Shown: positions 1 to 8,827, numbered from the stretch's first letter. The stretch: DNA of 64,000 nucleotides from Actinomadura bangladeshensis (GCF_004348335.1 NZ_SMJW01000006.1:1-64000); one strand, 5' to 3'. The notes: generated by a model not told the origin, from the letters alone. Numbers and translations: made by a program.

Positions 1-685
1 AAGAGACAGCCGTCGGCTCGGCCGGCGGCGGTAACACCCGGACGGTCCTGGTCACGCGGGGCGGCCCGGGGACGGGACGTCCTGCCGCGGGCACGCCGGG
101 CAGCCGCACCCAGGCATGCGCGACCGTCTCCTTCACCTGGACGTCGATCCGGTGGTACTCGCCGGGATGCACCATGCCCGGGCCGTGCCTGATCACGTCC
201 TCGTGGACGCGGTCGGAGGCGATCAGCGCCAGCTCCGCACCGGACCGCAGCAGCCCCTGCCGGAGCGCGTCGGCCTCCAGCAGGCGGAACACGTGGTTCA
301 CCGCCGTCCCGACCAGCCCCTCGCCGTCGGAATGGGCGACTCCCGTGTGCACGGCGACCCTCAGCTGCATGTGCGCGGTGGCGCTGGAGACCTCGTTGTG
401 CCGCCGCACCTCGCCCCGCAGCAGGTCGATCAGGGAGGTGATCAGCCGCGCCGTGTCGACGTCCGGGGGGACCACCACGAGCGCCCCGTCGCCGCGGTCC
501 TCGCGGTAGCAGGCGGGGAACCCGATTCCGTCGGCGTCGAAACTCGCGCGGAGCCCCTCGTAGAGCGCCTTGCGCACCTTCCGCCGGTCGAGGTCGGTGC
601 GCGCCGGATGCCCGAACGAGGCGATGTCGCAGGCGAACAGCGAGCACAACCCGTTGGGCGTCCATCCACCGCCGGATTCGGACAT
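1..685 (-). CDS. Class III nucleotidyl cyclase-like domain protein, partial (C-terminus beyond window)
   Basis: The ATG at 685-683 follows a GAAGG ribosome-binding site, and the frame stays open to base 1, so the C-terminus is missing. About 228 residues are visible. They read as a cyclase-like domain: FACDIASFG (first metal-Asp region), REDRGDGALVVVP (second acidic region), RVAVHTG, and VNHVFRLLEA, which resembles the Asn-x3-Arg helix. A Pro-rich stretch follows. The acidic and Asn/Arg positions appear kept, but nucleotide specificity cannot be judged by eye, and it may be regulatory rather than catalytic. The same motif set forms the C-terminus of the cNMP-binding protein at 29875-31488, so the two are paralogous domains. 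It lies 85 bp downstream of the MFS gene, at the end of the leftward FxSxx-type locus, but membership in that system is only positional. Confidence 0.75.
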   Translation of the reverse strand, partial: MSESGGGWTPNGLCSLFACDIASFGHPARTDLDRRKVRKALYEGLRASFDADGIGFPACYREDRGDGALVVVPPDVDTARLITSLIDLLRGEVRRHNEVSSATAHMQLRVAVHTGVAHSDGEGLVGTAVNHVFRLLEADALRQGLLRSGAELALIASDRVHEDVIRHGPGMVHPGEYHRIDVQVKETVAHAWVRLPGVPAAGRPVPGPPRVTRTVRVLPPPAEPTAVS

Positions 686-770
686 GCGCCGTCGCCTTCA
701 GATCGCGAGCCGTCGAATGCCATCTACCACCATGGCGCGCGAACCCGTCAAGGTCTGGTGACACAAACGG

Positions 771-2480
771 CTAATGCGCGGGCAGCGGTTTCGGCCGGCG
801 CTCGTGAACGGCCTCCGGAACCGGCAGGGACCTCCGGATTTCCAGTGCACTGGTCGAGCGGATCCGGATCACATCGACGATGGGCAGCGCCGGGACTCCG
901 AAGCCCATCGGGAAGATGACGGTGATGCGGATGATGGTCACCGCCGGCGCCCCGAGGGCCATCGGAAGGATCGCGGTGACGCGGACGATGGTGACCGCGC
1001 GGACGGCCGCCATGGCCGGCTCGGGCACGGTCGGCATGGTCGGCGTCGCGTAGGCGGGCGGAATGGCGAAGCCGGCCGGGATGATGAAGGCGGCCGGAAT
1101 GACGAAGGCGGCCGGGACCATGGCGGCGGCCGGAATGGCGGGCGCGACGGGGGGCGCGGGGACGGCCGGAACCGCCGGGACCGACGGCAGGGCCGGGACC
1201 GCCGGAATGGCGGGGACCTCCTGGAGGTCCCTCGGCAGGGAGATCCGGTACTTGAGCCGGTCGACCGTCCGGTCCGGCAGCATCCTGCGCGGACGCAGCA
1301 GGACGGGCACGGCGAGGCACAGGACCGCGATGACGCAGAACACCAGCCGCGCGGCGCCGTCGGGCCGGAGCTCGGCGATGATGTAGCCGGCGCTCAGCGC
1401 GCCCAGCGGGACGGCGCCGCCGGTGACGAAGCGGTTGACGGCCATCACGCGGCCGAGCATGTGCTCGGGCACCCGGCCGGTCTGGTGGTTGATGATCGCC
1501 ACGTTGAGGAAGCCGCCGGTGACGCTGAGGCCGCCCCACGCGAGCAGGCCCGCGACCGGGTGCACGGTGCCCGCGACGATCCCGATCAGGGCCAGCCAGA
1601 CCACGACGCAGAACACGATGATGCTCCGCTCCCGCCGGAACCGCTTGCCGACCTTGGGGGCGACGACCGAGCCGATGAGCCCGCCGACGCCCGAGGACGC
1701 GAGCAACAGCCCGATCTCGGTACCCGACATGTGCCGCTGCTCGGCCAGCACCACCAGCAGCAGCACGACGGTCTGGAAGAAGAAGTTGCCGACCGCGCAG
1801 ACCACGATCACCGTGCGGAGAAAGGGGCTGAGGAGGACGAATCTCAGGCTGCCGAGAAATGGGGCGCGCGGCGTCCGCGCGCCCGTCCGGACGGGTGAGC
1901 CGTCCGCCTCTCGCGGCTGATAGTCCTTCTTCTTCATCGAGATCAGCGCCCGTATGGAGACCGCCGAGGCCAGGATGCCGAAGAAATACGGAAGCGTTCT
2001 GTCGAGGCTGAAGAGCAAGCCTCCGAGGGGCTTGCCCGCCATGAGCGCGAGATGGCCGCGGGCTTCGTTCGTGGCCAGCGCCGACGGCAGTTCCGCGGAG
2101 TCGACGACGCGCTGCACCGCGGTGATCTCGGCGGCGTTGTAGAGGACGAGGAAGACGCCTTCGAAGAACGCGCCGAGAATCAGCAGCGTCGCCGGATGGT
2201 AGTCGAAAACGATCGCGCAGACGGGCAGCAGGCAGGCGGCGAGCCGCCCCGTCTGGCCGATGAACATCAGCAGCCGCCGGTTGCAGCGATCGACGAACCA
2301 GCCGGCCGGGAGCTGCATCAGCAGGGCCGGGATCGTGCTGGCCGCGCCGACCCAGCCCGCGACGACGGGCGAGTGCGTCAGCAGCAGCGCGAGCAGGGGA
2401 TTGGCCGCGGCCAGGCACATGCTCCCCAGCTGCGAGGCCGCCGAAGCGCTCCACAGCAGGGTGAAGTCACGCCCTCTCAT
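771..2480 (-). CDS. MFS transporter with unusual VPAIPA-rich C-terminal extension
   Basis: Integral membrane exporter of the major facilitator superfamily. Residues 1 to about 400 carry a typical set of hydrophobic helices, starting with RDFTLLWSASAASQLGS and with the loop motif GWFVDRCNRR after TM2, as in MFS_3/enterobactin-exporter-like proteins. After a cytoplasmic stretch near LKYRISLPRDLQEV the remaining ~140 residues are atypical: a run of VPAIPAVPA-type repeats, hydrophobic AAFVIPAAFIIP segments, then two near-copies of VTIVRVTAILPMALG/VTIIRITVIFPMGFG, and a basic tail. MFS proteins normally end near residue 420, so this is a real extension in one open frame. ATG at 2480 has GAGG upstream. 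It lies downstream of the STAND/TPR gene and precursor on the same strand, so export of, or resistance to, the modified peptide is possible but unproven. Confidence 0.85.
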   Translation of the reverse strand: MRGRDFTLLWSASAASQLGSMCLAAANPLLALLLTHSPVVAGWVGAASTIPALLMQLPAGWFVDRCNRRLLMFIGQTGRLAACLLPVCAIVFDYHPATLLILGAFFEGVFLVLYNAAEITAVQRVVDSAELPSALATNEARGHLALMAGKPLGGLLFSLDRTLPYFFGILASAVSIRALISMKKKDYQPREADGSPVRTGARTPRAPFLGSLRFVLLSPFLRTVIVVCAVGNFFFQTVVLLLVVLAEQRHMSGTEIGLLLASSGVGGLIGSVVAPKVGKRFRRERSIIVFCVVVWLALIGIVAGTVHPVAGLLAWGGLSVTGGFLNVAIINHQTGRVPEHMLGRVMAVNRFVTGGAVPLGALSAGYIIAELRPDGAARLVFCVIAVLCLAVPVLLRPRRMLPDRTVDRLKYRISLPRDLQEVPAIPAVPALPSVPAVPAVPAPPVAPAIPAAAMVPAAFVIPAAFIIPAGFAIPPAYATPTMPTVPEPAMAAVRAVTIVRVTAILPMALGAPAVTIIRITVIFPMGFGVPALPIVDVIRIRSTSALEIRRSLPVPEAVHERRPKPLPAH

Positions 2481-2745
2481 CGGCGCGGACCTCTTCCAGA
2501 GTGACCATCCTCATCGAGGGTCGCCCTCCTGGTCATGGAGCGATCGCTAAAACCAACATTGCACAGGTAAAGCTGAGGAGCAGGGCAATGGTGGGACAAA
2601 ACGGACGAGACTTGCCATCCGCGTCCCTTGGCGATGGGATCGCGATCAAAGGAGCGACGCGCCCGTCATCCGACTCCCGAAGCCAATGCCACGCACGCTA
2701 TCAGGCTGATGGACCGATTCACCCCAAAGGCTGCCCAGTCAATGC
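2481..2745. other. Intergenic region between STAND/TPR gene and MFS gene
   Basis: 265 bp with no convincing coding frame. It is less GC-rich than the flanking genes and probably carries the MFS promoter on the minus strand. I see no strong hairpin. Confidence 0.5.
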
Positions 2746-4638
2746 CTATTGAGTCATGAGGCGCTCCGCCTCTTTGTGCAAATGCCGCGGCAACGGCGGC
2801 CGCCGCGCGTTGACGGCCCGCCTGGCCAGCCCCGCGGCGGTGTCGGCCGCCCCGCCGAGCCGCAGCACCCGGGCCACGCGCAGCAGCACCGGGCCGCTGT
2901 CGTCGGCGTCCGCGGCCAGTTCGAGCTCCTCGGTCGAGGCCAGGCCGCAGGGCCCGTCGCGCGTCCGCCTGGCGAGCGCCCACGCGGCCCGCGTGGAGGG
3001 GCGGTCGCCGTGGTCGACGCGGTCCAGGTCGCGGAGGGCCGGCTCGGCCCGGTTCAGGTCGGCCAGCAGCTCGCCGCGCAGCCGGAGCGCCTCCGGGACT
3101 CCGCCGTCCTGGCTGAGCGCGTCGTCGAGGACGGCGATCGCCGCCTGCGTCCGCCCGGCGTACCAGAGCGCCTGGGCGAGGCTCGTGCGGACGAAGAGGT
3201 CGCCGGGCAGCCGGGTGAGCGCGGCGCGCAGCCGGTTCACGGCCTCGGCGGCGTCCTCGTCCATCCGCAGCCGGCCGATCGCCGCGAGCAGCATGCCGAC
3301 GCGGACGGTGTCCCCGGCCGCACCGAAGGCGTTCACCGCCTTCTCGTAGTGCTCGACGGCGGGCGCCGTCCCGCCCCGGTGGTAGGCGATGGTGCCGAGC
3401 AGGCACTCGGCCGCGCCGCGCAGCCGCGCGTCGCCGGCCGCCCCCGCGGCCACCGCCCGCGCGCGCCGGCGGGCCAGTTCGGGCTCGCCGGAGGTGAACG
3501 CCGTCTCGGCGGCGTCCAGCCGCGGCGGCTCCGGCGGCGCGGACGCCGGGTCCGGGCCGAGGTCGCGGACGACGGGCCGGAGGCGGGCCTGGCGCAGCCG
3601 GTACCCGCCGCGCTCGCCGGCGGACAGCAGGCGCGCGTCCTCGAGGGCGCGCAGCACCGTGCCGGGCATGTCCCGCGTCTGCGGGACGCCGCCGGACCGG
3701 CCTCCGAAGGTCTCCCGGAACCACTCGGTGAGGCCGCTCGGCAGGCGCTCGTACTCATACGCCGTCCTGGCCAGCGCGGTCAGGCAGTGGTCGCGGAGGA
3801 TCGGGTCCAGTGCCCGCGGCAGGTGCGCGATTCCGGTTCCGCTCTCGGGGCTCAGCTCGCCCCAGAGGCGGCGGCACACCATCTGCAGGAGGGCCGGATC
3901 GACATGGGTCTCACCGGCCGCGAGCTCGTCGACGAGTTCCGGTGCGCTCGCGGCCAGCGGATGCCCGGTGCCGCCGAGAGGCCCGCGGACGGCCTGCCGC
4001 GCCGCCGCCGGCCGTAACGGCTGCAGCGGGAACCGGGCCACGGCCTCGTCCGGCATGCCGGCCCCGGCCAGCAGCCCGAGGAGCCCGTCGAGGTTCTCGG
4101 TGCGGACGGCGATCAGCAGGTGCAGGCCGTGCTGGGCGGCGGCCTCGGCGAGTTCGGCGGCGAACCGGATCCGGTGCCGGTCCCAGTGGCCCGCCGCCCG
4201 GAACAGGAGGTCGGCGTGGTCGACGGCGGCGAGGACGGGCACCGGGTCGCCGTAGCGGTCGGTGCGGGTGTTCCTGCGGACCAGCCCGGAGACCGAGGAG
4301 CCGGACGCGCGGGTCGGCGACTCGTCCGGGTACCACGACGTGAGCAGCGCGAACGTGAAGGGATTCAGATCCGGTAGCGCGGCCAGCGGGAAGTCGGCGC
4401 GGAACGCCGGCCCTCCGATCGGGAGCACGTCCACGCGCGGCCGGCGGCCGAGCCGGGGCAGCACGCCGGCGCGCAGCAGCGAGGACTTGCCCACGCCGGA
4501 CGGGCCGTGCAGCACGGTCAGCCGGCGGTCCGGCCACAGCTGCGCGAGGGCGGCGGCCTCCTCGTCCCGCCCGTGGAAGAGCGCTTCGTCATCGGTGTCG
4601 AAGGGGCGCGAACCGACGAAGGGGGAACGCGTGCTCAT
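2746..4638 (-). CDS. STAND-type NTPase with C-terminal TPR-like repeats
   Basis: A 630-residue predicted cytoplasmic signalling ATPase. The N-terminus reads SPFVGSRPFDTDDEALFHGRDEE, the entry typical of nSTAND1-type NTPases, followed by the P-loop GPSGVGKSSLLRAGVLPRL at about residues 43-62 and a Walker B-like strand VPVLAAVDHADLLF near residue 140. A winged-helix-like middle region ends around residue 350. The last 250 residues are Ala/Arg-rich helices with TPR periodicity (LARRRARAVAAGA, AVEHYEKAVNAFGAAGD, LAQALWYAGRTQAAIAVLDDAL). The start ATG at 4638 lies 50 bp after the stop of the precursor peptide gene, so the two are probably co-transcribed. TPR/STAND proteins are frequent partners of FxSxx-COOH peptide loci; a sensing or scaffold role is inference. 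Confidence 0.8.
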   Translation of the reverse strand: MSTRSPFVGSRPFDTDDEALFHGRDEEAAALAQLWPDRRLTVLHGPSGVGKSSLLRAGVLPRLGRRPRVDVLPIGGPAFRADFPLAALPDLNPFTFALLTSWYPDESPTRASGSSVSGLVRRNTRTDRYGDPVPVLAAVDHADLLFRAAGHWDRHRIRFAAELAEAAAQHGLHLLIAVRTENLDGLLGLLAGAGMPDEAVARFPLQPLRPAAARQAVRGPLGGTGHPLAASAPELVDELAAGETHVDPALLQMVCRRLWGELSPESGTGIAHLPRALDPILRDHCLTALARTAYEYERLPSGLTEWFRETFGGRSGGVPQTRDMPGTVLRALEDARLLSAGERGGYRLRQARLRPVVRDLGPDPASAPPEPPRLDAAETAFTSGEPELARRRARAVAAGAAGDARLRGAAECLLGTIAYHRGGTAPAVEHYEKAVNAFGAAGDTVRVGMLLAAIGRLRMDEDAAEAVNRLRAALTRLPGDLFVRTSLAQALWYAGRTQAAIAVLDDALSQDGGVPEALRLRGELLADLNRAEPALRDLDRVDHGDRPSTRAAWALARRTRDGPCGLASTEELELAADADDSGPVLLRVARVLRLGGAADTAAGLARRAVNARRPPLPRHLHKEAERLMTQ

Positions 4639-4688
4639 GTCTGGTCGCGGCCGGAACAGGCGCCGAGCGGAGCCGGGGCCCCTCGCGG

Positions 4689-4835
4689 CTAGAACCTGTT
4701 CTCGAAACCGGTGCCGTCCAGGATGGGCTGCGTCACGCCGTTGGCCTCCAGGACCGCGTCGGTGAGCACCGGGCTGTCCTCGGGGCGCAGCAGGTCGGGA
4801 GTGATCTCGCGGGCGTCGATGGTGAGCGATGGCAT
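4689..4835 (-). CDS. fxsA: FxSxx-COOH-type RiPP precursor peptide, C-terminal FENRF variant
   Basis: A 48-residue peptide with an ATG at 4835 and a clear GGGAGGT ribosome-binding site a few bases upstream. The leader contains the segment RPEDSPVLTDAVLEANG, resembling the LPDPVLDxAL block usual in FxSxx-COOH precursors, and the peptide ends G-F-E-N-R-F. In the known family, the radical SAM enzyme FxsB makes a three-residue cyclophane within Phe-x-Ser close to the C-terminus. Here Phe44-Glu45-Asn46 occupies that place and a second Phe is the last residue. Asn as third residue is known for related three-residue cyclophane families (WxN/FxN types), so a Phe-Asn crosslink is plausible. The fxsB and fxsT genes lie within 4 kb. 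It is short, but genome context makes it convincing. Confidence 0.8.
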   Translation of the reverse strand: MPSLTIDAREITPDLLRPEDSPVLTDAVLEANGVTQPILDGTGFENRF

Positions 4836-4881
4836 GGTACCTCCCAATGACTCCATGACATGGCGACGAGCCGCCTGGGCA

Positions 4882-4910
4882 AATATAACCGCAAAGTCCG
4901 GCGGTACTTG
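4882..4910 (-). promoter_or_regulatory. Candidate promoter of the precursor peptide gene
   Basis: On the minus strand a TATATT box (4887-4882) lies about 45 bp upstream of the precursor ATG. Its -35 partner (CAAGTA, 4910-4905) is weak. The call rests on the AT-rich -10 and its position in the divergent 243-bp intergenic region. Confidence 0.35.
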
Positions 4911-4983
4911 TTCTGTTCCCGAACCTAATGGTGGATGGGGAGCGGCCGAATCAAGTGTGTCGTGTGACGCAAGATGCGGAAAA

Positions 4984-5011
4984 TTGATCGGCCGTGTCCA
5001 AATGGTATAGC
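4984..5011 (+). promoter_or_regulatory. Candidate sigma70-type promoter of fxsT
   Basis: TTGATC (4984-4989), a 16-bp spacer and TATAGC (5006-5011) lie about 68 bp upstream of the fxsT GTG start, in the divergent region shared with the precursor gene. Confidence 0.4.
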
Positions 5012-5078
5012 TGATTGTGCCGACCGGACATAGGCTTGTCCATGGCCAGTGGAATGAGTACGGGTCGGAGGCGGGCGA

Positions 5079-7613
5079 GTGTCCGGACAAGAGGCAGCCG
5101 CGGCGGCTCTGGAGAAGCGCGTTCCCCCGGTCTGGGGGAATGTTCCGCCGCGTAACAAGAATTTCACCGGCCGCGAGGAGTTGCTGGCGGCCCTGCGGGA
5201 GGGCATCGCGGAGAAGGTGACGGCGGTCGTCCCGCAGCCGCAGGCGCTGCACGGGCTGGGCGGCGTCGGCAAGACGCTGATGTCGGTCGAGTACATCTAC
5301 CGCTACCGGCACACCTACGACGTCGTCTGGTGGATTCCGTCCGACCAGCCGTTCCTGGTGAAGACGGCGCTGGCCGATCTCGCTCCGCACCTCGGGTTGC
5401 GGTCCGCCGCCGTGAGCGGGATCGAGGAGGCCGCACGAGAGGTCCTGGACGCGCTGCGCCGCGGCGAGCCCTACCAGCGGTGGCTGCTCGTGTTCGACAA
5501 TGCCGACCAGCCGGAGGATCTGTTCGACATCATCCCGCAGGGACCGGGGCATGTGCTGATCACCTCCCGCAACCACCGCTGGGCGAGCATGGTCGACGCG
5601 GTTCCGGTGGACGTCTTCAGCCGGGAGGAGAGCGTCGAGTTCCTCCTGAAGCGGGTGCGCGCCGGAATCACCGGCGAGGACGCCGGCCGCCTCGCCGAAC
5701 AGCTGGGAGACCTTCCGCTGGCGCTGGAGCAGGCCGGCGCGCTGCTGTTCGAGCGCGGCATGACCGTGCCGGAATACCTGGAGCAGCTGGAGGAGCGCAC
5801 CAGCCAGCTGCTCTCGCAGGGGCGTCCGGCCGAGTACCCGGTGCCGATGACGGCCGCGTGGAGCGTTTCGGTCGCCAACCTGAGCGAGAGCCTCCCGGAG
5901 GCGGTCGACCTGCTGCGGGTCTGCGCGTTCTTCGGCTCCGAGCCCATCCCGCGCGAGGTCATCGGCAGGGCTCCGGACGGTCTCCGGCCGCAGCTGGCGG
6001 GACTGATCGGCGACACCATCCGGTTGGGACGGGCGGTCGGCGAACTGGGTCGGTACGCGCTCGCCAGGCTGGACATCAACGCGCGGACGATCGAGGTTCA
6101 CCGGCTCGTCCAGAGACTTGTGCAGGACGAACTGTCGCCGGAGGAGCAGCGCCGGATCCGGCATGAGGTGCATCTCCTTCTCGCGGCCTACGACGCCGGT
6201 GACCCGTACGACGAGGAGACCTGGCCCAAGTACGGCGCGCTGTCCGGGCACCTGACCCCGGCGGGGATCGCCGGTTGCGAGGCACCGGAGGTCCGCGCGT
6301 TCGCCATCCGGATGCTGCGCTACATGTTCGGCTCCGGTGACTACGACTCGGCCCGCAAGACCGCGGAGAACTTCATTGAGAAGTGGGGCGCCGATTCGGG
6401 ACCCGAGCACCCCGATGTGATCCGGATGAAACTCGAGCTCACCAATACGCTGCGTGAAGTCGGAGAGTACGACACCGCCACCGAACTGAACGACGAGATC
6501 CTGGCGGCGGCGGAGAAGGTCCTCGGACGGGACGATCCCGACACGCTCAGGTCGCTGCGGGGATCGGCGGCCGACCTGCGGGCCGCCGGCGATTTCCGGG
6601 AGGCGCTGAAACGGGACGAGGAGGCGCTGCGCCGCTTTGAGGACAGGTACGGCCCCGAGCACGCCGGGACGCTCCGCGCCGTCAACAACCTCGCCCTCGA
6701 CTACGGTCTGCTGAGCGACTACGGAAAGGCCCGTGAACTGCACGACCGATCGTATTCCGGTTGGCGGGACCGCGGCGCCAAAATGGTCCGGGCGAGCGTC
6801 GTGGCCGCGGTGAGCGGGCTGGCCAGGGCCGTCAGGCTCTCCGGCGGGTACTCGGAGGCGTGCGACCTCGGGTTCGACGCCTACGCGATGGGGCAGGAGT
6901 CGCTCGGCGCCGAGCACAACTGGACGCTCCGCACGGGGAAGGATCTGTCGATTGCGCTTCGCAGGTACGGGGAATTCGACCAGGCGGAGGAACTGGCGAC
7001 GCAGGTGCAGGAGCGCTGCGTCCGGCTGCTCGGCCCCAATTCGCCGGACACGCTGGCCGCCGCCGTCTGCCTGGCCAACCTCTGGCGCACGACGGACCGG
7101 CTGGACGAGGCCGCCGAGCTGGTCGCCGACTCGGCCTCCCGGTACGCGGAGGTCCTGCGCCCCGACCACCCCTACACTCTCGCGTGCCTGACCAACCTCG
7201 CCGTCCTGCGCCGCATCCAGGGCGATGCGGTGGCCGCGCGCAAGCTGAACGAGCGCGCCCTGGCGGGCCTGGACGCCAGACTCGGCCGGGACCACGACTA
7301 CTCGTTGACGGTCGCCGTCAATCTCGCCACCGACCTGGTCGCGCTCGGCGACCTCGAGGCGGCGTGCCGGCTCGGCGAGGGGACGCTGCGGCGGCTCCGC
7401 GCCCTGTTCGGCGACCTGCACCCGCTGACGCTGACCGGTGGCGCCAACCTCGCCGCCGACCTGAAGGCCGCCGGCCGGACGGAGGAGGCGGCGGAACTGG
7501 CCGAGCGCATCCGGACCGGCTACCGGCGGACGCTCGGCCTGAATCACCCGGACGCGGTCGTCTTCGAGGAAGGGCGGCACCTGGACGCCGACTTCGACGC
7601 GCCGCCCATCTGA
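5079..7613 (+). CDS. fxsT: FxSxx-COOH system NB-ARC/tetratricopeptide repeat protein
   Basis: An 844-residue cytoplasmic STAND protein. GTG start at 5079 with GGAGG 8 nt upstream. Residues ~18-35 (PPVWGNVPPRNKNFTGRE) are the usual entry of FxsT-type NB-ARC proteins. Then come P-loop LHGLGGVGKT (~59), Walker B WLLVFDNAD (~145), GHVLITSRN (~163) and LGDLPLALEQAGAL (~212, the GLPL-like motif). From ~380 to the C-terminus there are about ten 42-residue tetratricopeptide repeats of the ALG.DHPDTL/NNLA.DY type, with GPEHPDVIR, GRDDPDTLRSL, GAEHNWTLR and GRDHDYSLT marking each unit. It runs opposite to the precursor gene and convergent with fxsB; the 3' ends overlap by 70 bp. Such proteins accompany FxSxx-COOH precursors, but their exact job is unknown. 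Confidence 0.88.
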   Translation: MSGQEAAAAALEKRVPPVWGNVPPRNKNFTGREELLAALREGIAEKVTAVVPQPQALHGLGGVGKTLMSVEYIYRYRHTYDVVWWIPSDQPFLVKTALADLAPHLGLRSAAVSGIEEAAREVLDALRRGEPYQRWLLVFDNADQPEDLFDIIPQGPGHVLITSRNHRWASMVDAVPVDVFSREESVEFLLKRVRAGITGEDAGRLAEQLGDLPLALEQAGALLFERGMTVPEYLEQLEERTSQLLSQGRPAEYPVPMTAAWSVSVANLSESLPEAVDLLRVCAFFGSEPIPREVIGRAPDGLRPQLAGLIGDTIRLGRAVGELGRYALARLDINARTIEVHRLVQRLVQDELSPEEQRRIRHEVHLLLAAYDAGDPYDEETWPKYGALSGHLTPAGIAGCEAPEVRAFAIRMLRYMFGSGDYDSARKTAENFIEKWGADSGPEHPDVIRMKLELTNTLREVGEYDTATELNDEILAAAEKVLGRDDPDTLRSLRGSAADLRAAGDFREALKRDEEALRRFEDRYGPEHAGTLRAVNNLALDYGLLSDYGKARELHDRSYSGWRDRGAKMVRASVVAAVSGLARAVRLSGGYSEACDLGFDAYAMGQESLGAEHNWTLRTGKDLSIALRRYGEFDQAEELATQVQERCVRLLGPNSPDTLAAAVCLANLWRTTDRLDEAAELVADSASRYAEVLRPDHPYTLACLTNLAVLRRIQGDAVAARKLNERALAGLDARLGRDHDYSLTVAVNLATDLVALGDLEAACRLGEGTLRRLRALFGDLHPLTLTGGANLAADLKAAGRTEEAAELAERIRTGYRRTLGLNHPDAVVFEEGRHLDADFDAPPI

Positions 7614-8827
7614 TCCCGCCGCGCCCTGATGTCGGCGATGTCGCGGGACACCACCCCGTGGATGTGCGTGATCAGCCGCTGGAGGTCGTGGCAGTAGACG
7701 CTCGGATTCCGGAATCCGGCACCGCTCCGGTACCGGTGGGTGTAGTGGCCGGCTCCGCACACTCTGCGGAGCCGGCACTCCCGGCATTCGTCGGCGAGCG
7801 CGAGCTCCCTGATCTGGCGGGCGGCGATCGAGGGGTGCATCAGCGCGGTCTCGAACGGGTCGCGGGAGACGTGCAGCGTCGTCCTCGCAGCGCCCTCGTA
7901 GGCCGATTTGAGGGTGTCGACCTGCTCGATCTGCCCGTTGGTCTCCACGACCACGATCGCGACGGGGGCCAGCCCCATCGTCTCCCCGGTGGAGCGGCGT
8001 CCGAGCAGCAGCCGCAGGACGTCCTCGAAGAGCCGCACGCCGGTGCGCTTCTCCGGCGAGCCGTACCAGCGGTCGAAGACGGTGACGAGCCAGTCGCCAT
8101 AGGGCGTGGACGCGTCGGGCGGCCGGCCGGGCGGGGGAGCGTCCCAGTTCCCGTGCGGAAGCAGGAAGCTGATGCCGGGCGGCTCGAACTCCAGCATCGC
8201 CTCGTACGTCTTCTCCGGATCGTTGGCCAGGTCGACCGTGCTCAGCAGCCCGCTGAAGAGGTGCCGGTACCGTTCGGCGCCGATCCTCAGCAGCCCGTCC
8301 CGGACGGCGTGGAAGCTGCCGTGCCCGTTGGCCGTCCTGCGGTGCCGGTCGTGTCCCTCCTCGTCGCCGTCGAGGCTGACCCCGACGTGGACGTCGTACT
8401 CGTCGAACAGATCCAGGAACGGCGGGTCGAGCAGCACGCCGTTGGTCTGGATGTTGAAGCGCACGTCGACGTCGGGCGCGCACGCGTCCCGGACGGTCTC
8501 GATGGTGTACCGCAGATGGTCCACTCCGGCGAGCAGCGGTTCGCCGCCGTGCAGGGTGACGTCCACCCGGTCGAGCAGCTTCGCCCGCGCGTGCTCGGCG
8601 ATGCGCCGCGCCGTCCAGTCGACGGTGGGCCTGGCCATCTTCCGCGGCTGGCGGCGCCAGCCCTGGTCGGCCATCTCGTACATGTAGCAGTAGTCGCACG
8701 CCAGGTTGCAGCGGCTGTGGACCTTGAGGATGAACTCCCGGAACGGCGTCGGCCGCCAGCCCCGCCCGAGGAGCGACGGGACGTCGAGGGTCTCCGGCCA
8801 TTCGCTGCCTTCGGGGCCGTCGGCCAC
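7544..8827 (-). CDS. fxsB: FxsB-type cyclophane-forming radical SAM/SPASM peptide maturase
   Basis: A 427-residue enzyme predicted to install a cyclophane crosslink on the precursor at 4689-4835. GTG start at 8827 with GGGAG upstream. The radical SAM cluster motif is HSRCNLACDYCYMYE at ~residues 36-50 (CxxxCxxC), followed by the FxsB-typical DQGWRRQPRKM, the substrate-strand GGEPLLAG, and NIQTNG and GVSLDG motifs. The C-terminal SPASM region supplies auxiliary cluster cysteines in CRECRLRRVCGAGHYTHRY and VYCHDL. There is no fused HEXXH domain, so it is the short form of the family. It ends antisense to fxsT with a 70-bp overlap. The usual fourth partner, TIR-like FxsC, is not found in the window. 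Confidence 0.9.
   Translation of the reverse strand: MADGPEGSEWPETLDVPSLLGRGWRPTPFREFILKVHSRCNLACDYCYMYEMADQGWRRQPRKMARPTVDWTARRIAEHARAKLLDRVDVTLHGGEPLLAGVDHLRYTIETVRDACAPDVDVRFNIQTNGVLLDPPFLDLFDEYDVHVGVSLDGDEEGHDRHRRTANGHGSFHAVRDGLLRIGAERYRHLFSGLLSTVDLANDPEKTYEAMLEFEPPGISFLLPHGNWDAPPPGRPPDASTPYGDWLVTVFDRWYGSPEKRTGVRLFEDVLRLLLGRRSTGETMGLAPVAIVVVETNGQIEQVDTLKSAYEGAARTTLHVSRDPFETALMHPSIAARQIRELALADECRECRLRRVCGAGHYTHRYRSGAGFRNPSVYCHDLQRLITHIHGVVSRDIADIRARRDQMGGASKSASRCRPSSKTTASG

Noticed and set aside
1060-1230. Tandem DNA repeat (minisatellite) in the MFS tail region
   Set aside because: The periodicity is in the encoded VPAIPA-type protein motif and not an exact DNA repeat; covered as a protein feature.
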